This document shows, in pieces, positions 25,036 through 34,316 of a stretch of 64,000 nt of DNA. The stretch comes from Paraburkholderia ginsengisoli NBRC 100965. GTDB lineage: Bacteria; Pseudomonadota; Gammaproteobacteria; Burkholderiales; Burkholderiaceae. Numbering within the stretch: the stretch's first letter is position 1; each line of letters begins with the position of its first letter. The notes below the pieces were generated by a model. It ran no database searches and was not told where the DNA came from. It was given only the letters and a program-made list of their open reading frames with translations. The position numbers and the translations under genes were made by a program. The stretch is taken from assembly GCF_000739735.1 (NCBI RefSeq), contig NZ_BBJF01000006.1, forward strand, positions 124,001 through 188,000. Direction: 5' to 3'.

Positions 25036-26655
25036 ATGGCAGACATCACCACGCCGGCCGCGCTGCGTCGCTACGGCACGCGGGTTTTTAGCGGAGCGCT
25101 CGGCTTCGCGCTGACGCTGGCCGTCGCGCTCGGCGGCCCGGCATCGCACGCTCAGACACGCGGTGGCACGCTCAACTTCATCGTCACGCCGGAGCCGACT
25201 GCGCTCGTCGATCTGGCCACGACCGCAACCAACGTGCTGAAGGTCAGCGCGAAAGTCACCGAAGGTCTGCTGGAATACGACTTCAAGCTGGAGCCGAAGC
25301 CATCGCTCGCGACCTCGTGGGAGATCAGCGACGACAGCCGCAAATACGTTTTCCATTTGCGTCACGGCGTGAAATGGCATGACGGCAAACCCTTCACGTC
25401 GGCGGACGTCGCGTACTCGATCCAGGCGCTCCGGCAAGTTCATCCACGCGCGAAGACCACGTTCGCCAACGTCACCGACATCGCGACGCCCGATCCCTAT
25501 ACTGTCGTCATCACGCTGTCCCGGCCCGCGCCGTGGTTGATCAAGGCGTTTTCGTCGTCGGAAACGCCGATCGTGCCGAAGCACATCTACGACGGCACCG
25601 ACGTGCTCGCGAATCCGGCCAACAATGCGCCGATCGGTACGGGCCCGTTTCGCTTCGTCAAATGGGTGCGCGGGAGCTACATCGAATACGCGCGCAATAA
25701 CGACTACTGGGACGCCGGCAAGCCCGGACTCGACAAGATTGTCGTCAAGGTCATCAACGATCCGGCCGCGCGCACCGTCGCCTTCGAAGACGGCTCGGTC
25801 GACCTGAGCGGCGATACGCCGGTGCCCTTGTCCGATCTCGCGCGTCTGAAAGACAACCCGAAACTCGCGATCGAAACGCGCGGCTACGAGTTCCAGGCGG
25901 GCGTTGCGCGCATCGAGTTCAACCTCGACAACCCGGTGCTGAAGAATCCAAAAGTACGTCAGGCCATCGCGTCCGCACTGGATCGCGAAGTGATCCGTAA
26001 AGTCATCTACTACGGTTACGCGACGCCGCTTGCGAGTCCGATCATTCCGGCGAGCCCCTATCACGATCCGGTGCCCACGCCCTATCCGTTCAACGTCGAC
26101 CGCGCGAACGCGCTGCTCGACGAAGCCGGCTATCCACGCAAAGCCGACGGCACCCGCTTCGCACTGACGGTCGATCCGCTGCCGATCGGCGATCTGCCCG
26201 CACGCACCGCCGCCTATGTGAAGTCCGCGCTCGCACGAGTCGGCATTGCGGTGACGGTCCGCAGCCAGGATTTGCCGGCGTATCTGAAACGTATCTACAC
26301 CGACCGCGATTTCGATTTCAGCGTGAACGGCATGAGCAATCTGTTCGATCCGGTGGTCGGCGTCGCGCGGCTCTATACGAGCGGTAACTTCCGGCGCGGC
26401 GTGCCGTTCACCAACGGCTCGCACTACAGCAATCCGGAGATCGACCAGTTGTTCTCGCGCGTGGCCGAAGAAACCGATGAAACCAAACGCAAGCAACTGT
26501 TCTCGCAAATCCAGCGGATTCTCGAACGTGATCTGCCGGATATCAATCTGGTGTCGCCGCAATACGTCACGGTGTACTCGCGCGCGGTGCACAACCATAC
26601 GACTTCGCCCGACGGCGTATCCGCGAGTTTCGCCGATCTCTGGCTGCAACGTTGA
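25036..26655 (+). CDS. Family-5 (Opp/Dpp-type) ABC substrate-binding protein, copy A
   Basis: A 539-residue periplasmic binding protein for peptides or other large polar ligands. The signal peptide ends at SHAQ near residue 40. The family signature region follows the start (KVTEGLLEYD, then HDGKPFTSADV near 117). Two more copies of the same subtype lie on the minus strand beside an Opp/Dpp core transporter, sharing TVRSQDLPA-x-LKR and GVPF-x-N blocks. This copy is placed in the organosulfur oxygenase run with no transporter of its own, so it probably feeds that shared core. The ligand is unknown; an organosulfur compound is inferred. Confidence 0.88.
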   Translation: MADITTPAALRRYGTRVFSGALGFALTLAVALGGPASHAQTRGGTLNFIVTPEPTALVDLATTATNVLKVSAKVTEGLLEYDFKLEPKPSLATSWEISDDSRKYVFHLRHGVKWHDGKPFTSADVAYSIQALRQVHPRAKTTFANVTDIATPDPYTVVITLSRPAPWLIKAFSSSETPIVPKHIYDGTDVLANPANNAPIGTGPFRFVKWVRGSYIEYARNNDYWDAGKPGLDKIVVKVINDPAARTVAFEDGSVDLSGDTPVPLSDLARLKDNPKLAIETRGYEFQAGVARIEFNLDNPVLKNPKVRQAIASALDREVIRKVIYYGYATPLASPIIPASPYHDPVPTPYPFNVDRANALLDEAGYPRKADGTRFALTVDPLPIGDLPARTAAYVKSALARVGIAVTVRSQDLPAYLKRIYTDRDFDFSVNGMSNLFDPVVGVARLYTSGNFRRGVPFTNGSHYSNPEIDQLFSRVAEETDETKRKQLFSQIQRILERDLPDINLVSPQYVTVYSRAVHNHTTSPDGVSASFADLWLQR

Positions 26656-26701
26656 ACCGCCTCATCCGCATCACTTTCTTCACTTCACGGAATTCGCAAT
26701 C

Positions 26702-27751
26702 ATGGAATACAGACAGCTCGGCCGCAGCGGCATTCAGGTCTCGACGTTGACGCTCGGTACGATGATGTTCGGCGGCCCCACCGACGAAGCCACCGCGGCC
26801 CGCATCATCGACCTCGCTCAGGAACAGGGCATCAATTCGATCGACACCGCCGACGTCTACGTCAAAGGCGAATCGGAACGCGTGGTGGGCCGCAGCATCG
26901 CCGCGCAACGCGAGCGCTGGGTGCTCGCAACCAAGTTCGCCAATCCGCTCCATGAAGGCGACGTGAATGCGAGCGGCGCGTCGCGCAAGCACATCGTGCG
27001 CGCGGTCGATGCGAGCCTGAAGCGCCTGAACACCGACTACATCGATCTGCTCTACATTCATCGTGAAGATCATCTGACGCCGGTCGAAGAGACCGTGCGC
27101 GCGCTGAACGATCTGATCCAAGCCGGCAAACTGCGCTATTACGGGCTGTCGAATCATCGCGCGTGGAAGATCGCCGAGTTTACTCACACCGCGCAGGCGC
27201 TTGGGCTCGATGCGCCGGTGGCGAGCCAGCCGCTCTACAACATCGCCAATCGCCAGGCCGAGGCCGAGCAACTGACGGCGGCGCACCGTTATGGGCTCGG
27301 TGTGATTTCGTACAGCCCGCTTGCGCGCGGCGTGCTGACCGGCAAGTACGAGCCGGGCGCGACGCCCGCCGCCGACACGCGCGCGGGCCGCAGCGACAGG
27401 CGCTTGCAGCAGACCGAATGGCGGCCCGAGTCGCTGGAACTGGCGCGGCGCGTGCGTGAGCATGCCGAAGCGCGTGGCCTGTCCGCCGGGCAATTCGCGC
27501 TCGCATGGGTGCTCAATAGCCGCTATATCAGCTCGACTATCGCGGGGCCGCGCACCGAGGCGCAATGGCGCGACTATCTGCCGGCTCTGCACTATCGCCT
27601 CACGGCCGAAGACGAAGCATTCGTCGATTCACTCGTCACGAGCGGTCATCCGTCGACGCCGGGCTTCAACGATCCGGGCCATCCGTTCTTCGGGCGCATC
27701 GCGCGTCACGGTGCGCCGCAGGACGAGTCGGACAACGCGCAACGACGCTAG
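26702..27751 (+). CDS. Aldo/keto reductase
   Basis: A 349-residue NADPH-dependent oxidoreductase of the AKR superfamily with the TIM-barrel pattern. The catalytic tetrad is visible: Asp48 and Tyr53 in DTADVYVKGESE, Lys78 in LATKFANP, and His120 in LLYIHRED. NADPH-binding residues lie in the C-terminal half (ISYSPLARGVLTGKY). It lies 46 bp after a family-5 binding protein and 38 bp before a MetQ-like gene. A role in reducing aldehydes released by carbon-sulfur cleavage is plausible but not shown. Confidence 0.9.
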   Translation: MEYRQLGRSGIQVSTLTLGTMMFGGPTDEATAARIIDLAQEQGINSIDTADVYVKGESERVVGRSIAAQRERWVLATKFANPLHEGDVNASGASRKHIVRAVDASLKRLNTDYIDLLYIHREDHLTPVEETVRALNDLIQAGKLRYYGLSNHRAWKIAEFTHTAQALGLDAPVASQPLYNIANRQAEAEQLTAAHRYGLGVISYSPLARGVLTGKYEPGATPAADTRAGRSDRRLQQTEWRPESLELARRVREHAEARGLSAGQFALAWVLNSRYISSTIAGPRTEAQWRDYLPALHYRLTAEDEAFVDSLVTSGHPSTPGFNDPGHPFFGRIARHGAPQDESDNAQRR

Positions 27752-27789
27752 GCGCTGCACGCCCTTCACTTCATCCGGTCATCGCCATC

Positions 27790-28641
27790 ATGTCTCATCG
27801 AAACCCGCTGTTCCCGGCTTTTCGCCTGCGCTTTGCCGGCGCGTTCATCGCGCTGGCCGCGCTCGTGCCGCTCGCTGCCCACGCGGCCGATAGCGGCGCG
27901 GCACCGCCGTTGCGTATCGGCTTCGTGCCCGGCCCTTACGCGGACGAGTTCAAGGCCGGCGTCGAACCGCAGTTGCGCAAGAAAGGCTACGCGATCCAGT
28001 ACGTCGAGTTCAGCACAGGGCTCGAAGCGAACCAGGCGGTGTATCGCGGTGAGATCGTCGCCGACGTGATGCAGCACGAGGTTTATCTGAAGTCGTATAA
28101 CGATCGCAACGGCACCGATCTCGTCGGTGTCGTGCAAGTGCCTACGCCGCCGATGGGCTTCTACTCGACGAAACATCGTTCACTCGCGGACGTGAAGCCC
28201 GGCGCGCGTGTCGCGGTGCCTAACGACCCGGTCAATCTGGAACGCGCGCTGAAGATCCTGCAGCGCATCGGCTGGATCAGGATCAAGGCGAATCCGAATC
28301 CTGTCGACGTCACCGAGCGCGACGTAATCGCCAATCCGGCCGGCATCAGGATCGTCCCGCTGGAATCGGCGCAGGCGCCACGCGCGCTTGACGACGTCGA
28401 TTACGCGGCGATTCAGGGCAACTTCGCGATCTTCAGCGGCCACAAGCTGACCGATGCGCTCGCGCTCGAACAGATGACGCCGCCGTATATCAACCAGGTC
28501 GTCGTGAAGGCGGCCAACCGCAATGCGCGCGCGACGCAGGATATCGTGCAGGCATATCAGTCCGCGGATTTCCAGCGGGCGATTCGCGGCAATCGTTTCT
28601 ATGACGGCTTCCGGTTGCCCGCGTATTTCGGCAGCGAGTGA
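27790..28641 (+). CDS. MetQ/NlpA-family substrate-binding protein, orphan
   Basis: A 283-residue periplasmic binding protein of the MetQ family, whose known members bind methionine or related ligands. It has a standard cleaved-type leader (hydrophobic core, AHAAD near residue 32) without a clear lipobox Cys, unlike many NlpA lipoproteins. Family blocks are YVEFSTGLEANQAVYRGE, QHEVYLKSYN and VAVPNDPVNLERALKILQ. No metN or metI is in the window. It ends the plus-strand organosulfur run and is followed by a strong bidirectional terminator. A sulfur-containing ligand is likely from family and context. Confidence 0.87.
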   Translation: MSHRNPLFPAFRLRFAGAFIALAALVPLAAHAADSGAAPPLRIGFVPGPYADEFKAGVEPQLRKKGYAIQYVEFSTGLEANQAVYRGEIVADVMQHEVYLKSYNDRNGTDLVGVVQVPTPPMGFYSTKHRSLADVKPGARVAVPNDPVNLERALKILQRIGWIRIKANPNPVDVTERDVIANPAGIRIVPLESAQAPRALDDVDYAAIQGNFAIFSGHKLTDALALEQMTPPYINQVVVKAANRNARATQDIVQAYQSADFQRAIRGNRFYDGFRLPAYFGSE

Positions 28642-28679
28642 GCCGAGGTGATGCATGCTATGCGTGCAATGCGCGTATG

Positions 28680-28717
28680 AAAATGGCGAGGACAACATGC
28701 GTTGACCTCGCCATTTT
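28680..28717. terminator. Bidirectional intrinsic terminator
   Basis: A perfect 12-bp stem AAAATGGCGAGG with its complement, extended inside by a CAAC/GTTG stem past one mismatch, with a four-base loop. A-rich and T-rich ends make it work on both strands. It sits between convergent genes. Confidence 0.9.
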
Positions 28718-28764
28718 CTTTTGATCGCGCGATCAGCCGCTCATGCGGCCAACCGAGCTAACAA

Positions 28765-30501
28765 CTAGGCCGCTTGCGCATCGAAGCGCCGGCCGGGATG
28801 CGCGTCGAGCAGCGTGCGCGTGTACGCATGCTGCGGCGCGCGCCAGATCTCGCGATGATCGCCGCTTTCGACGATGCGCCCCGCCTGCATCACATGCACA
28901 CGGTCCGCGATATAGCGCACCACCGAGAGATCGTGCGAGATGAACAGATAGGCGAGCCCGAGATCGCGCTTCAGCTCCACCAGCAAGTTGAGGATTTGCG
29001 CCTGAATCGATACGTCGAGCGCGGACACCGGTTCGTCGCAAATCAGCAGATCAGGTTCCAGCACCAATGCCCGCGCGATGCCGATGCGTTGCCGTTGCCC
29101 GCCCGAGAATTCATGCGGAAAGCGCTGCGGCGTGCCGCTCGGCAAGCCGACCCGATCGAGTATCGCGGCAATGCGTGAGCGGCGTTGCCGCGCGTCGTCC
29201 ACGCCGTTGACCACCAGCACCGTCTCCAGAATCTCACCGACAGTGCGGCGCGGATTCAGCGACGCATACGGGTCCTGAAAGACCATCTGCACATGACGAC
29301 GCAACGGCCGCAATTCGCGCTCGCGCAACGGCACGAGGTCAGTGCCGCGCAAGCGGATCTCACCGGCGGCCGCCGGCACGAGCCGCAGGATCGCTTTCGA
29401 TAACGTCGATTTCCCGCAGCCGGATTCCCCGACCAGGCCGACCGTTTCGCCACGCGCAATCCGCAACGACACGCCATCCACCGCGCGCAACGTCGTCTTG
29501 CCATGCCGATGCGGATAGTCGATCCGCACGTCGTGCAATGCGAGCAGCGGCGCGTCGTCGTTCGCACGGTTTTGCGCGGCCGGCTCGTCGTGCTGGCCGC
29601 CGCGCGCCGAACGCGGCACGACCGCGAAAGTCGGCTTGCCGTCGTCGGCGATGCCGTGGCGAATCTCCGGCAACTTCCAGCCCCGATAGTGCAGATCGTC
29701 GGCGACATTCAGCGACGCGCCGAGCAGGCCGCGCGTGTACCCATGTTGCGGCTGCGAGAAGAGTTGCGCCACCGGCGCCTGTTCCACCATCTCGCCCGCC
29801 AGCATGACCGCGACGCGATCCGCGTGTTGTGCAACCACGCCGAGATCGTGCGTGATCAGCAGCAGCGACATCGACAACTCACGACGCAGGCCGTCGAGCA
29901 ACTCGAGAATGCGCGCCTGGATCGTGACGTCGAGCGCCGTGGTCGGCTCGTCCGCAATCAACAGACGCGGCCGGCACGCCACCGCCATTGCGATCATCAC
30001 GCGTTGCCGCTGACCGCCGGAGAGCTCATGCGGATAATCGAACACGCGCCGCTGCGGTTCTGGAATCCTCACCAAGTCCAGCAATTCGATCGCCCGCTTA
30101 CACGCAGCGGCTTTCGACAGGCTCTCGTGCTGGCGCAACGTCTCGACGATCTGCGCGCCGATCGACAGCACCGGATTCAGCGAAGTCATCGGCTCCTGGA
30201 AGATCATCGAAATCTGCCGGCCACGCACCGCGCGCATGTCCGGCGCGGACAGATCGAGCAGCTCGCGGCCGTCGAAACGCAAGCTGCCGCTCACGCGTCC
30301 CGGCGTCGGCACGAGCCGCATCAACGACAGCGCGGTTGCAGACTTTCCGCAGCCCGACTCGCCGACCAGCGCCAGCGTCTCGCCTTGCGCGACGTCGAAA
30401 TTGAGGCCGCGCACCGCGTCGTGCGCGCCGAAACTCACGCGCAGATCGCGTACTTCAAGCAGGTTTGCCGCTTTATTCACTTCGTGCGTCCTCGATTTCA
30501 T
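28765..30501 (-). CDS. Fused dual-ATPase subunit of an Opp/Dpp/Gsi-type ABC importer
   Basis: A 578-residue protein with two complete ABC domains, corresponding to OppD plus OppF in one chain as in GsiA. Each half has a Walker A (GESGCGKS near residues 48 and 358), an LSGGQRQR or FSGGQRQR signature (near 159 and 470), and a DEP Walker B ([20 protein letters not shown]). The linker with GHLY-type OppD/F tail motifs separates them. It is the last gene of a minus-strand operon: two binding proteins, two permeases, then this ATPase, with only two bases from the upstream permease stop. The cargo is probably peptide-sized. Confidence 0.92.
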   Translation of the reverse strand: MKSRTHEVNKAANLLEVRDLRVSFGAHDAVRGLNFDVAQGETLALVGESGCGKSATALSLMRLVPTPGRVSGSLRFDGRELLDLSAPDMRAVRGRQISMIFQEPMTSLNPVLSIGAQIVETLRQHESLSKAAACKRAIELLDLVRIPEPQRRVFDYPHELSGGQRQRVMIAMAVACRPRLLIADEPTTALDVTIQARILELLDGLRRELSMSLLLITHDLGVVAQHADRVAVMLAGEMVEQAPVAQLFSQPQHGYTRGLLGASLNVADDLHYRGWKLPEIRHGIADDGKPTFAVVPRSARGGQHDEPAAQNRANDDAPLLALHDVRIDYPHRHGKTTLRAVDGVSLRIARGETVGLVGESGCGKSTLSKAILRLVPAAAGEIRLRGTDLVPLRERELRPLRRHVQMVFQDPYASLNPRRTVGEILETVLVVNGVDDARQRRSRIAAILDRVGLPSGTPQRFPHEFSGGQRQRIGIARALVLEPDLLICDEPVSALDVSIQAQILNLLVELKRDLGLAYLFISHDLSVVRYIADRVHVMQAGRIVESGDHREIWRAPQHAYTRTLLDAHPGRRFDAQAA

Positions 30502-30503
30502 GA

Positions 30504-31478
30504 TCAGTTGCGTTCGCGCAGACGCGGATTGAGTGCGTCATTCAGGCCGTCGCCCAGCAGGTTCAGCGCCAGCACCGCAACGACGATCGCCGCGCCGGGA
30601 ATCGCGGTCAGATACCAGGCGGTGCGCAGCGAATCGCGCCCCGCGCCGATCATGCCGCCCCAACTGACGACGTTCGGATCGCCCATGCCGAGAAACGACA
30701 GCGACGACTCGATCAGAATCGCGCTCGCCACCATCACCGAGGCGGTGACGATCACCGGCGGCAACGCATTCGGCAAAATCTCGCCGAAGATGATGCGTGC
30801 GTTGCTGAAGCCCTGGCTGCGGGCCGCGAGCACGAAGTCCGCCTCGCGCAGCGTGCGAAATTCGGCGCGCACGATTCGCGCGACCGTCGGCCACGACGCT
30901 ATGCCGATCGCCAGTGCGATCACCGTGACGCTCGGCCGGCCAATCGCGACGATCACGATGACCAGCAGAAACGACGGGATGGTCTGAAAGAGTTCGGTCA
31001 CGCGCACCAGCACGTTATCGACGACACCGCCGAAGAAGCCGCCCGCCGCGCCCACCAGCGTGCCGATCACGAGACCGATTCCCGCAGCGGCCGCGCCGAT
31101 CAGCAACGACACACGCGTGCCGTGCGCGATGCCGGCGGCGACATCGCGGCCGAGCGAATCGGTGCCGAGACGATATTGCGGATCGGTGCCCGGCCATTCG
31201 AACGGTGCGGCGACCATATCGAGCGGATCGCCGGGAAACAGATGCCCCGCACCGAGCGCGAGCGCGATGAACGCGGCGAGCAGCACGAGGCCCGTGAGCG
31301 CCGACGGATTGCGCAGCAGCGCGCGCCATACGCCACGGCCGCGTTTCGGCGCATCAGAAGTGGGCGCCGTGCCAGCGCGTTTTTGACCGAATAACGCGCC
31401 TGCCAGTTGACCACGCCACGATGAAACAGCGGCCGGTTCAGGCGAAGTGGAAATCAGATTCGAAGAGTCAGAAGCCAT
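30504..31478 (-). CDS. DppC/OppC-type ABC transporter permease
   Basis: A 324-residue inner-membrane permease. A hydrophilic N-terminal tail of about 65 residues precedes the first helix ([19 protein letters not shown]), and the remainder holds five further helices. The coupling-loop EAA motif is seen in [20 protein letters not shown]. The ATG was chosen inside a longer open frame whose upstream part is the wrong-frame shadow of the preceding permease. It ends two bases before the ATPase gene. Confidence 0.9.
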   Translation of the reverse strand: MASDSSNLISTSPEPAAVSSWRGQLAGALFGQKRAGTAPTSDAPKRGRGVWRALLRNPSALTGLVLLAAFIALALGAGHLFPGDPLDMVAAPFEWPGTDPQYRLGTDSLGRDVAAGIAHGTRVSLLIGAAAAGIGLVIGTLVGAAGGFFGGVVDNVLVRVTELFQTIPSFLLVIVIVAIGRPSVTVIALAIGIASWPTVARIVRAEFRTLREADFVLAARSQGFSNARIIFGEILPNALPPVIVTASVMVASAILIESSLSFLGMGDPNVVSWGGMIGAGRDSLRTAWYLTAIPGAAIVVAVLALNLLGDGLNDALNPRLRERN

Positions 31479-31519
31479 TGCGTCTCTCTGGTGAACAACG
31501 GGTCGGCGCAAGCGCGAAG

Positions 31520-32500
31520 TCACGCGATGCACGGATCGAGCCAGGCCTGCAACAGATCGACCAGCACGTTCGCGACGATCACGAGCAGCGACGACAGCAG
31601 CAGCACGCCGAGCAGCACGCTGAAATCGCGGGCCATCACCGCGTCGAGCGCGAGGCGCCCGAGGCCTGGCCAACTGAACACGGTCTCCGTCACCGCCGCG
31701 CCGCCGAGCAGCGTGCCGAAATGAATGCCGACCATCGTGGTCAACGGCATCAGCGCATTGCGCAGCACATGCCGCACGGTCACGCGCCACGGATGCAGCC
31801 CCTTGGCCTGCGCGGTTCGCACGAAGTCCTGGCGTTGCACTTCGAGCATCGCGGCGCGCGTGAGCCGCGCATAGATCGCGATGAAGAACGTCGCGAGCGT
31901 CGCGGCGGGCAGCAGCACATGCTTCGCCGCGTCCGCGAACAACGCGAAGCCGTGCAGTTGCACGCCGAGCGTGACGTTGCCGCCGCTCGGCAGCCAGCCG
32001 AGGTGCACCGAGAACAGCACGATCGCGAGCAGGCCGATCCAGAAGCCCGGCGTCGAATAGAACAGCAACGCGAGCACCGACAGCACACGGTCCGGCCACT
32101 TGCCCGCCCAATGCGCCATCACCGCGCCGAGCGTGACGCCGATCACGATCGCCATCGACAACGCCACGCCCATCAGCAGCAACGTATTGGGCAAGCGCGA
32201 CAGGATCAGCTGCATCACCGGCATGTCGTATCGCGGCGAATAGCCGAGGCTGAAGTGCGCGAGATGCGTCAGGTACGACCACAGTTGATGCAGCACCGGC
32301 TGGTCGAGGCCGAACTTCGCGCGCAGCACCTGCATCGTTTCCGCCGTCGCCGAACCGGATTCGCCGGCCAGCACATCGGCGGCATCGCCCGGCATCAGTT
32401 TCAGCAGGAAGAAGTTCAGGATCACGATGCCGACCACCGTCGGCAAGACCTGCCATGCCGTGCGTCGTGCTAAAGCGCCGAAACGCAAACTGCGACTCAT
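31520..32500 (-). CDS. DppB/OppB-type ABC transporter permease
   Basis: A 326-residue inner-membrane permease with an N-terminal helix (VLPTVVGIVILNFFLLKLMPGD), the periplasmic segment typical of DppB, then five helices. The EAA coupling motif is in QRQDFVRTAQAKGLHPWRV. It lies 13 bp after a family-5 binding protein gene and 41 bp before the second permease gene, in one operon. Confidence 0.9.
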   Translation of the reverse strand: MSRSLRFGALARRTAWQVLPTVVGIVILNFFLLKLMPGDAADVLAGESGSATAETMQVLRAKFGLDQPVLHQLWSYLTHLAHFSLGYSPRYDMPVMQLILSRLPNTLLLMGVALSMAIVIGVTLGAVMAHWAGKWPDRVLSVLALLFYSTPGFWIGLLAIVLFSVHLGWLPSGGNVTLGVQLHGFALFADAAKHVLLPAATLATFFIAIYARLTRAAMLEVQRQDFVRTAQAKGLHPWRVTVRHVLRNALMPLTTMVGIHFGTLLGGAAVTETVFSWPGLGRLALDAVMARDFSVLLGVLLLSSLLVIVANVLVDLLQAWLDPCIA

Positions 32501-32513
32501 CGTCGGTCTCCTG

Positions 32514-34118
32514 TCAGGCGCTCAGATAGACATCCGCGAGATTGCCTTCGAGGCCCTGCGCGGAGACGGTGTGGTTGTGCACGCGCCGGTTCGCGAGCGT
32601 GACCATGCGCGGCGCGACGAGATTGAGAATCGGCAGATCGCGATACACGACCTGCTGGAACTGCTGATACAGCGCGACGCGTTTGCTTTCGTCGGTTTCC
32701 ACGGCCGCGCTTTCGAGCAGGCGGTCGACTTCGGCATTGCTGTAGTGCGGCGCATTCGAAAACGGCACGCCCGGGCGAATGTTCTTCGACCAGTACAAAC
32801 GCTGAACGCCGACGCTCGGATCGAACAGCGTGTTCACGCCGATGCTCGTGAAATCGAACTGACGGTCCGCATAGACACGCTTCAGAAACGCCGGCAAATC
32901 TTGCGAGCGCACGGTGACGTCGATGCCCACGCGCGCCAGCGCGGACTTCACGTAGTCGGCCTGGCGGCGGTACAGATCGCCATAGGGCAGAAAATCGTGC
33001 GTGAGCCGGAAGCGCACGCCGCCGTCCTTGCGCGGATAGCCGGCCGCGTCGAGCAGTTTCTCCGCGCTTGCGGGATCGAACGCATACGCCGCGAGCTTTG
33101 CGTCGTGATACGGCGAGCCCGGTGTGATCGGCGTGGGCGACAGGTCCGCGTAGCCGTATGCGATCGTGCGCTGCACGACCTGCGGATTGATCGCGTGAGC
33201 AATCGCCTGGCGTACTCGCAAGTCTTTGAGGATTGGATGATCGAGGTTGAAATCGATCTCGGACAGCGGTTCGAGAAAGCGGTAGCCGCGCGTTTCGACA
33301 GCCAGTTGCGGCAATTGCGTGAGACGTGGCAGGTCGGTCAACGGCACCGGATTTTCGCCGCCGAGATCGAGCGCGCCGGTTTCGAAGGCCGCCGAGCGAG
33401 CGGCCGCGTCCGGGATCACCTTGAATACCAGCGCGTCGATATACGGTTTGCCCGCATCCCAGTAGTCCGGGTTGCGTTCGTAGACGATATTCGCGCCGCG
33501 CGTCCATGACTTGAAGCGGAACGGACCCGTGCCGATCGGCGCGTTGTTGTGCGGGTTCGTCAGCGGATCGCCGGATGCGTACAGGTGCTTCGGCACAATG
33601 GGCGATTCGCCGGCGGACAACGCCTTCAACAGATACGGCGCGGGCTTCGTCAATTCGATGATCGCGGTGCGTGCGTCCGGCGTGGCGACGCGCGTCACGT
33701 TGGCGAACGTGCTGCGTCCGCGCGGATGCACCGCTTTGAGCAAATCGACCGAGAATGCGACGTCCGCCGACGTGAACGGCTGACCGTCGTGCCACTTGAC
33801 GTTATCGCGCAGCGTGAACGTGTATTTCAAACCGTCGGGGCTGACCACCCACGCGGTGGCCAATTGCGGCTTCGGCCGCAAATCGAAGTCATAGGCCAGC
33901 AGCCCCTCGAGCACTTTAGAACTGGCGACTAGCGCGGGCCCGGTGGTCTGGAAGATCGACACGAGTACCGGCGGCTCCGGGTTGATCAGCATGTTCAAGG
34001 TGCCGCCCCGCTTCGGCGCGGCGGCCTCGCCCTGCGCGAAAGCCAATGTCGGCATGCCGGCCGCGGCGAGCGCTGCGCCCGATGAAATCAGAAAGTCGCG
34101 TCGATTCAGTCCTGCCAT
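32514..34118 (-). CDS. Family-5 ABC substrate-binding protein, copy B
   Basis: A 534-residue periplasmic binding protein. The leader LNRRDFLISSGAALAAAG is a Tat-type signal, with cleavage after AFAQ near residue 27. The chosen ATG gives this leader directly; a longer frame has no function. It shares with copies A and C the HDGQPFTSADV region, the ETRGY block, the TVRSQDLPA-x-LKR block and the GVPFSNAPHYSN block, so the three are paralogues. It lies 13 bp before the permease genes and is the most obvious cognate binding protein of that transporter. Confidence 0.9.
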   Translation of the reverse strand: MAGLNRRDFLISSGAALAAAGMPTLAFAQGEAAAPKRGGTLNMLINPEPPVLVSIFQTTGPALVASSKVLEGLLAYDFDLRPKPQLATAWVVSPDGLKYTFTLRDNVKWHDGQPFTSADVAFSVDLLKAVHPRGRSTFANVTRVATPDARTAIIELTKPAPYLLKALSAGESPIVPKHLYASGDPLTNPHNNAPIGTGPFRFKSWTRGANIVYERNPDYWDAGKPYIDALVFKVIPDAAARSAAFETGALDLGGENPVPLTDLPRLTQLPQLAVETRGYRFLEPLSEIDFNLDHPILKDLRVRQAIAHAINPQVVQRTIAYGYADLSPTPITPGSPYHDAKLAAYAFDPASAEKLLDAAGYPRKDGGVRFRLTHDFLPYGDLYRRQADYVKSALARVGIDVTVRSQDLPAFLKRVYADRQFDFTSIGVNTLFDPSVGVQRLYWSKNIRPGVPFSNAPHYSNAEVDRLLESAAVETDESKRVALYQQFQQVVYRDLPILNLVAPRMVTLANRRVHNHTVSAQGLEGNLADVYLSA

Positions 34119-34316
34119 GTGATCCAGATCCTGGTTGCCGACGGGTCCGCTCGCGGCTCGTCGTAGTGTCATCGTGATGTCGTGATCGTTTCTTCGGCGG
34201 TACTGCTGCCGCAACGCTCACGATAAAGCCGCTGCGGCGCCAAAAGAACCAATGGTTCCGCATATGCAAAGCACGACACGGACGAAAGACCCGCCGGCAC
34301 GCCGGAAAACGCGACA

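Noticed and set aside
24337..26649. A 770-codon open frame on the minus strand
   Set aside because: It is antisense to the DszB-like gene and a family-5 binding protein gene. The translation is Arg-rich without family motifs, the usual shadow in GC-rich DNA.
30504..32456. A 650-codon frame suggesting a fused permease
   Set aside because: Only the C-terminal 324 residues are a real permease. The upstream half is the wrong-frame reading of the DppB-like gene.
28765..32500. Assignment of the Opp/Dpp-type importer as glutathione importer GsiABCD
   Set aside because: The fused ATPase is GsiA-like in layout, but the three binding proteins show no feature that proves glutathione as ligand.
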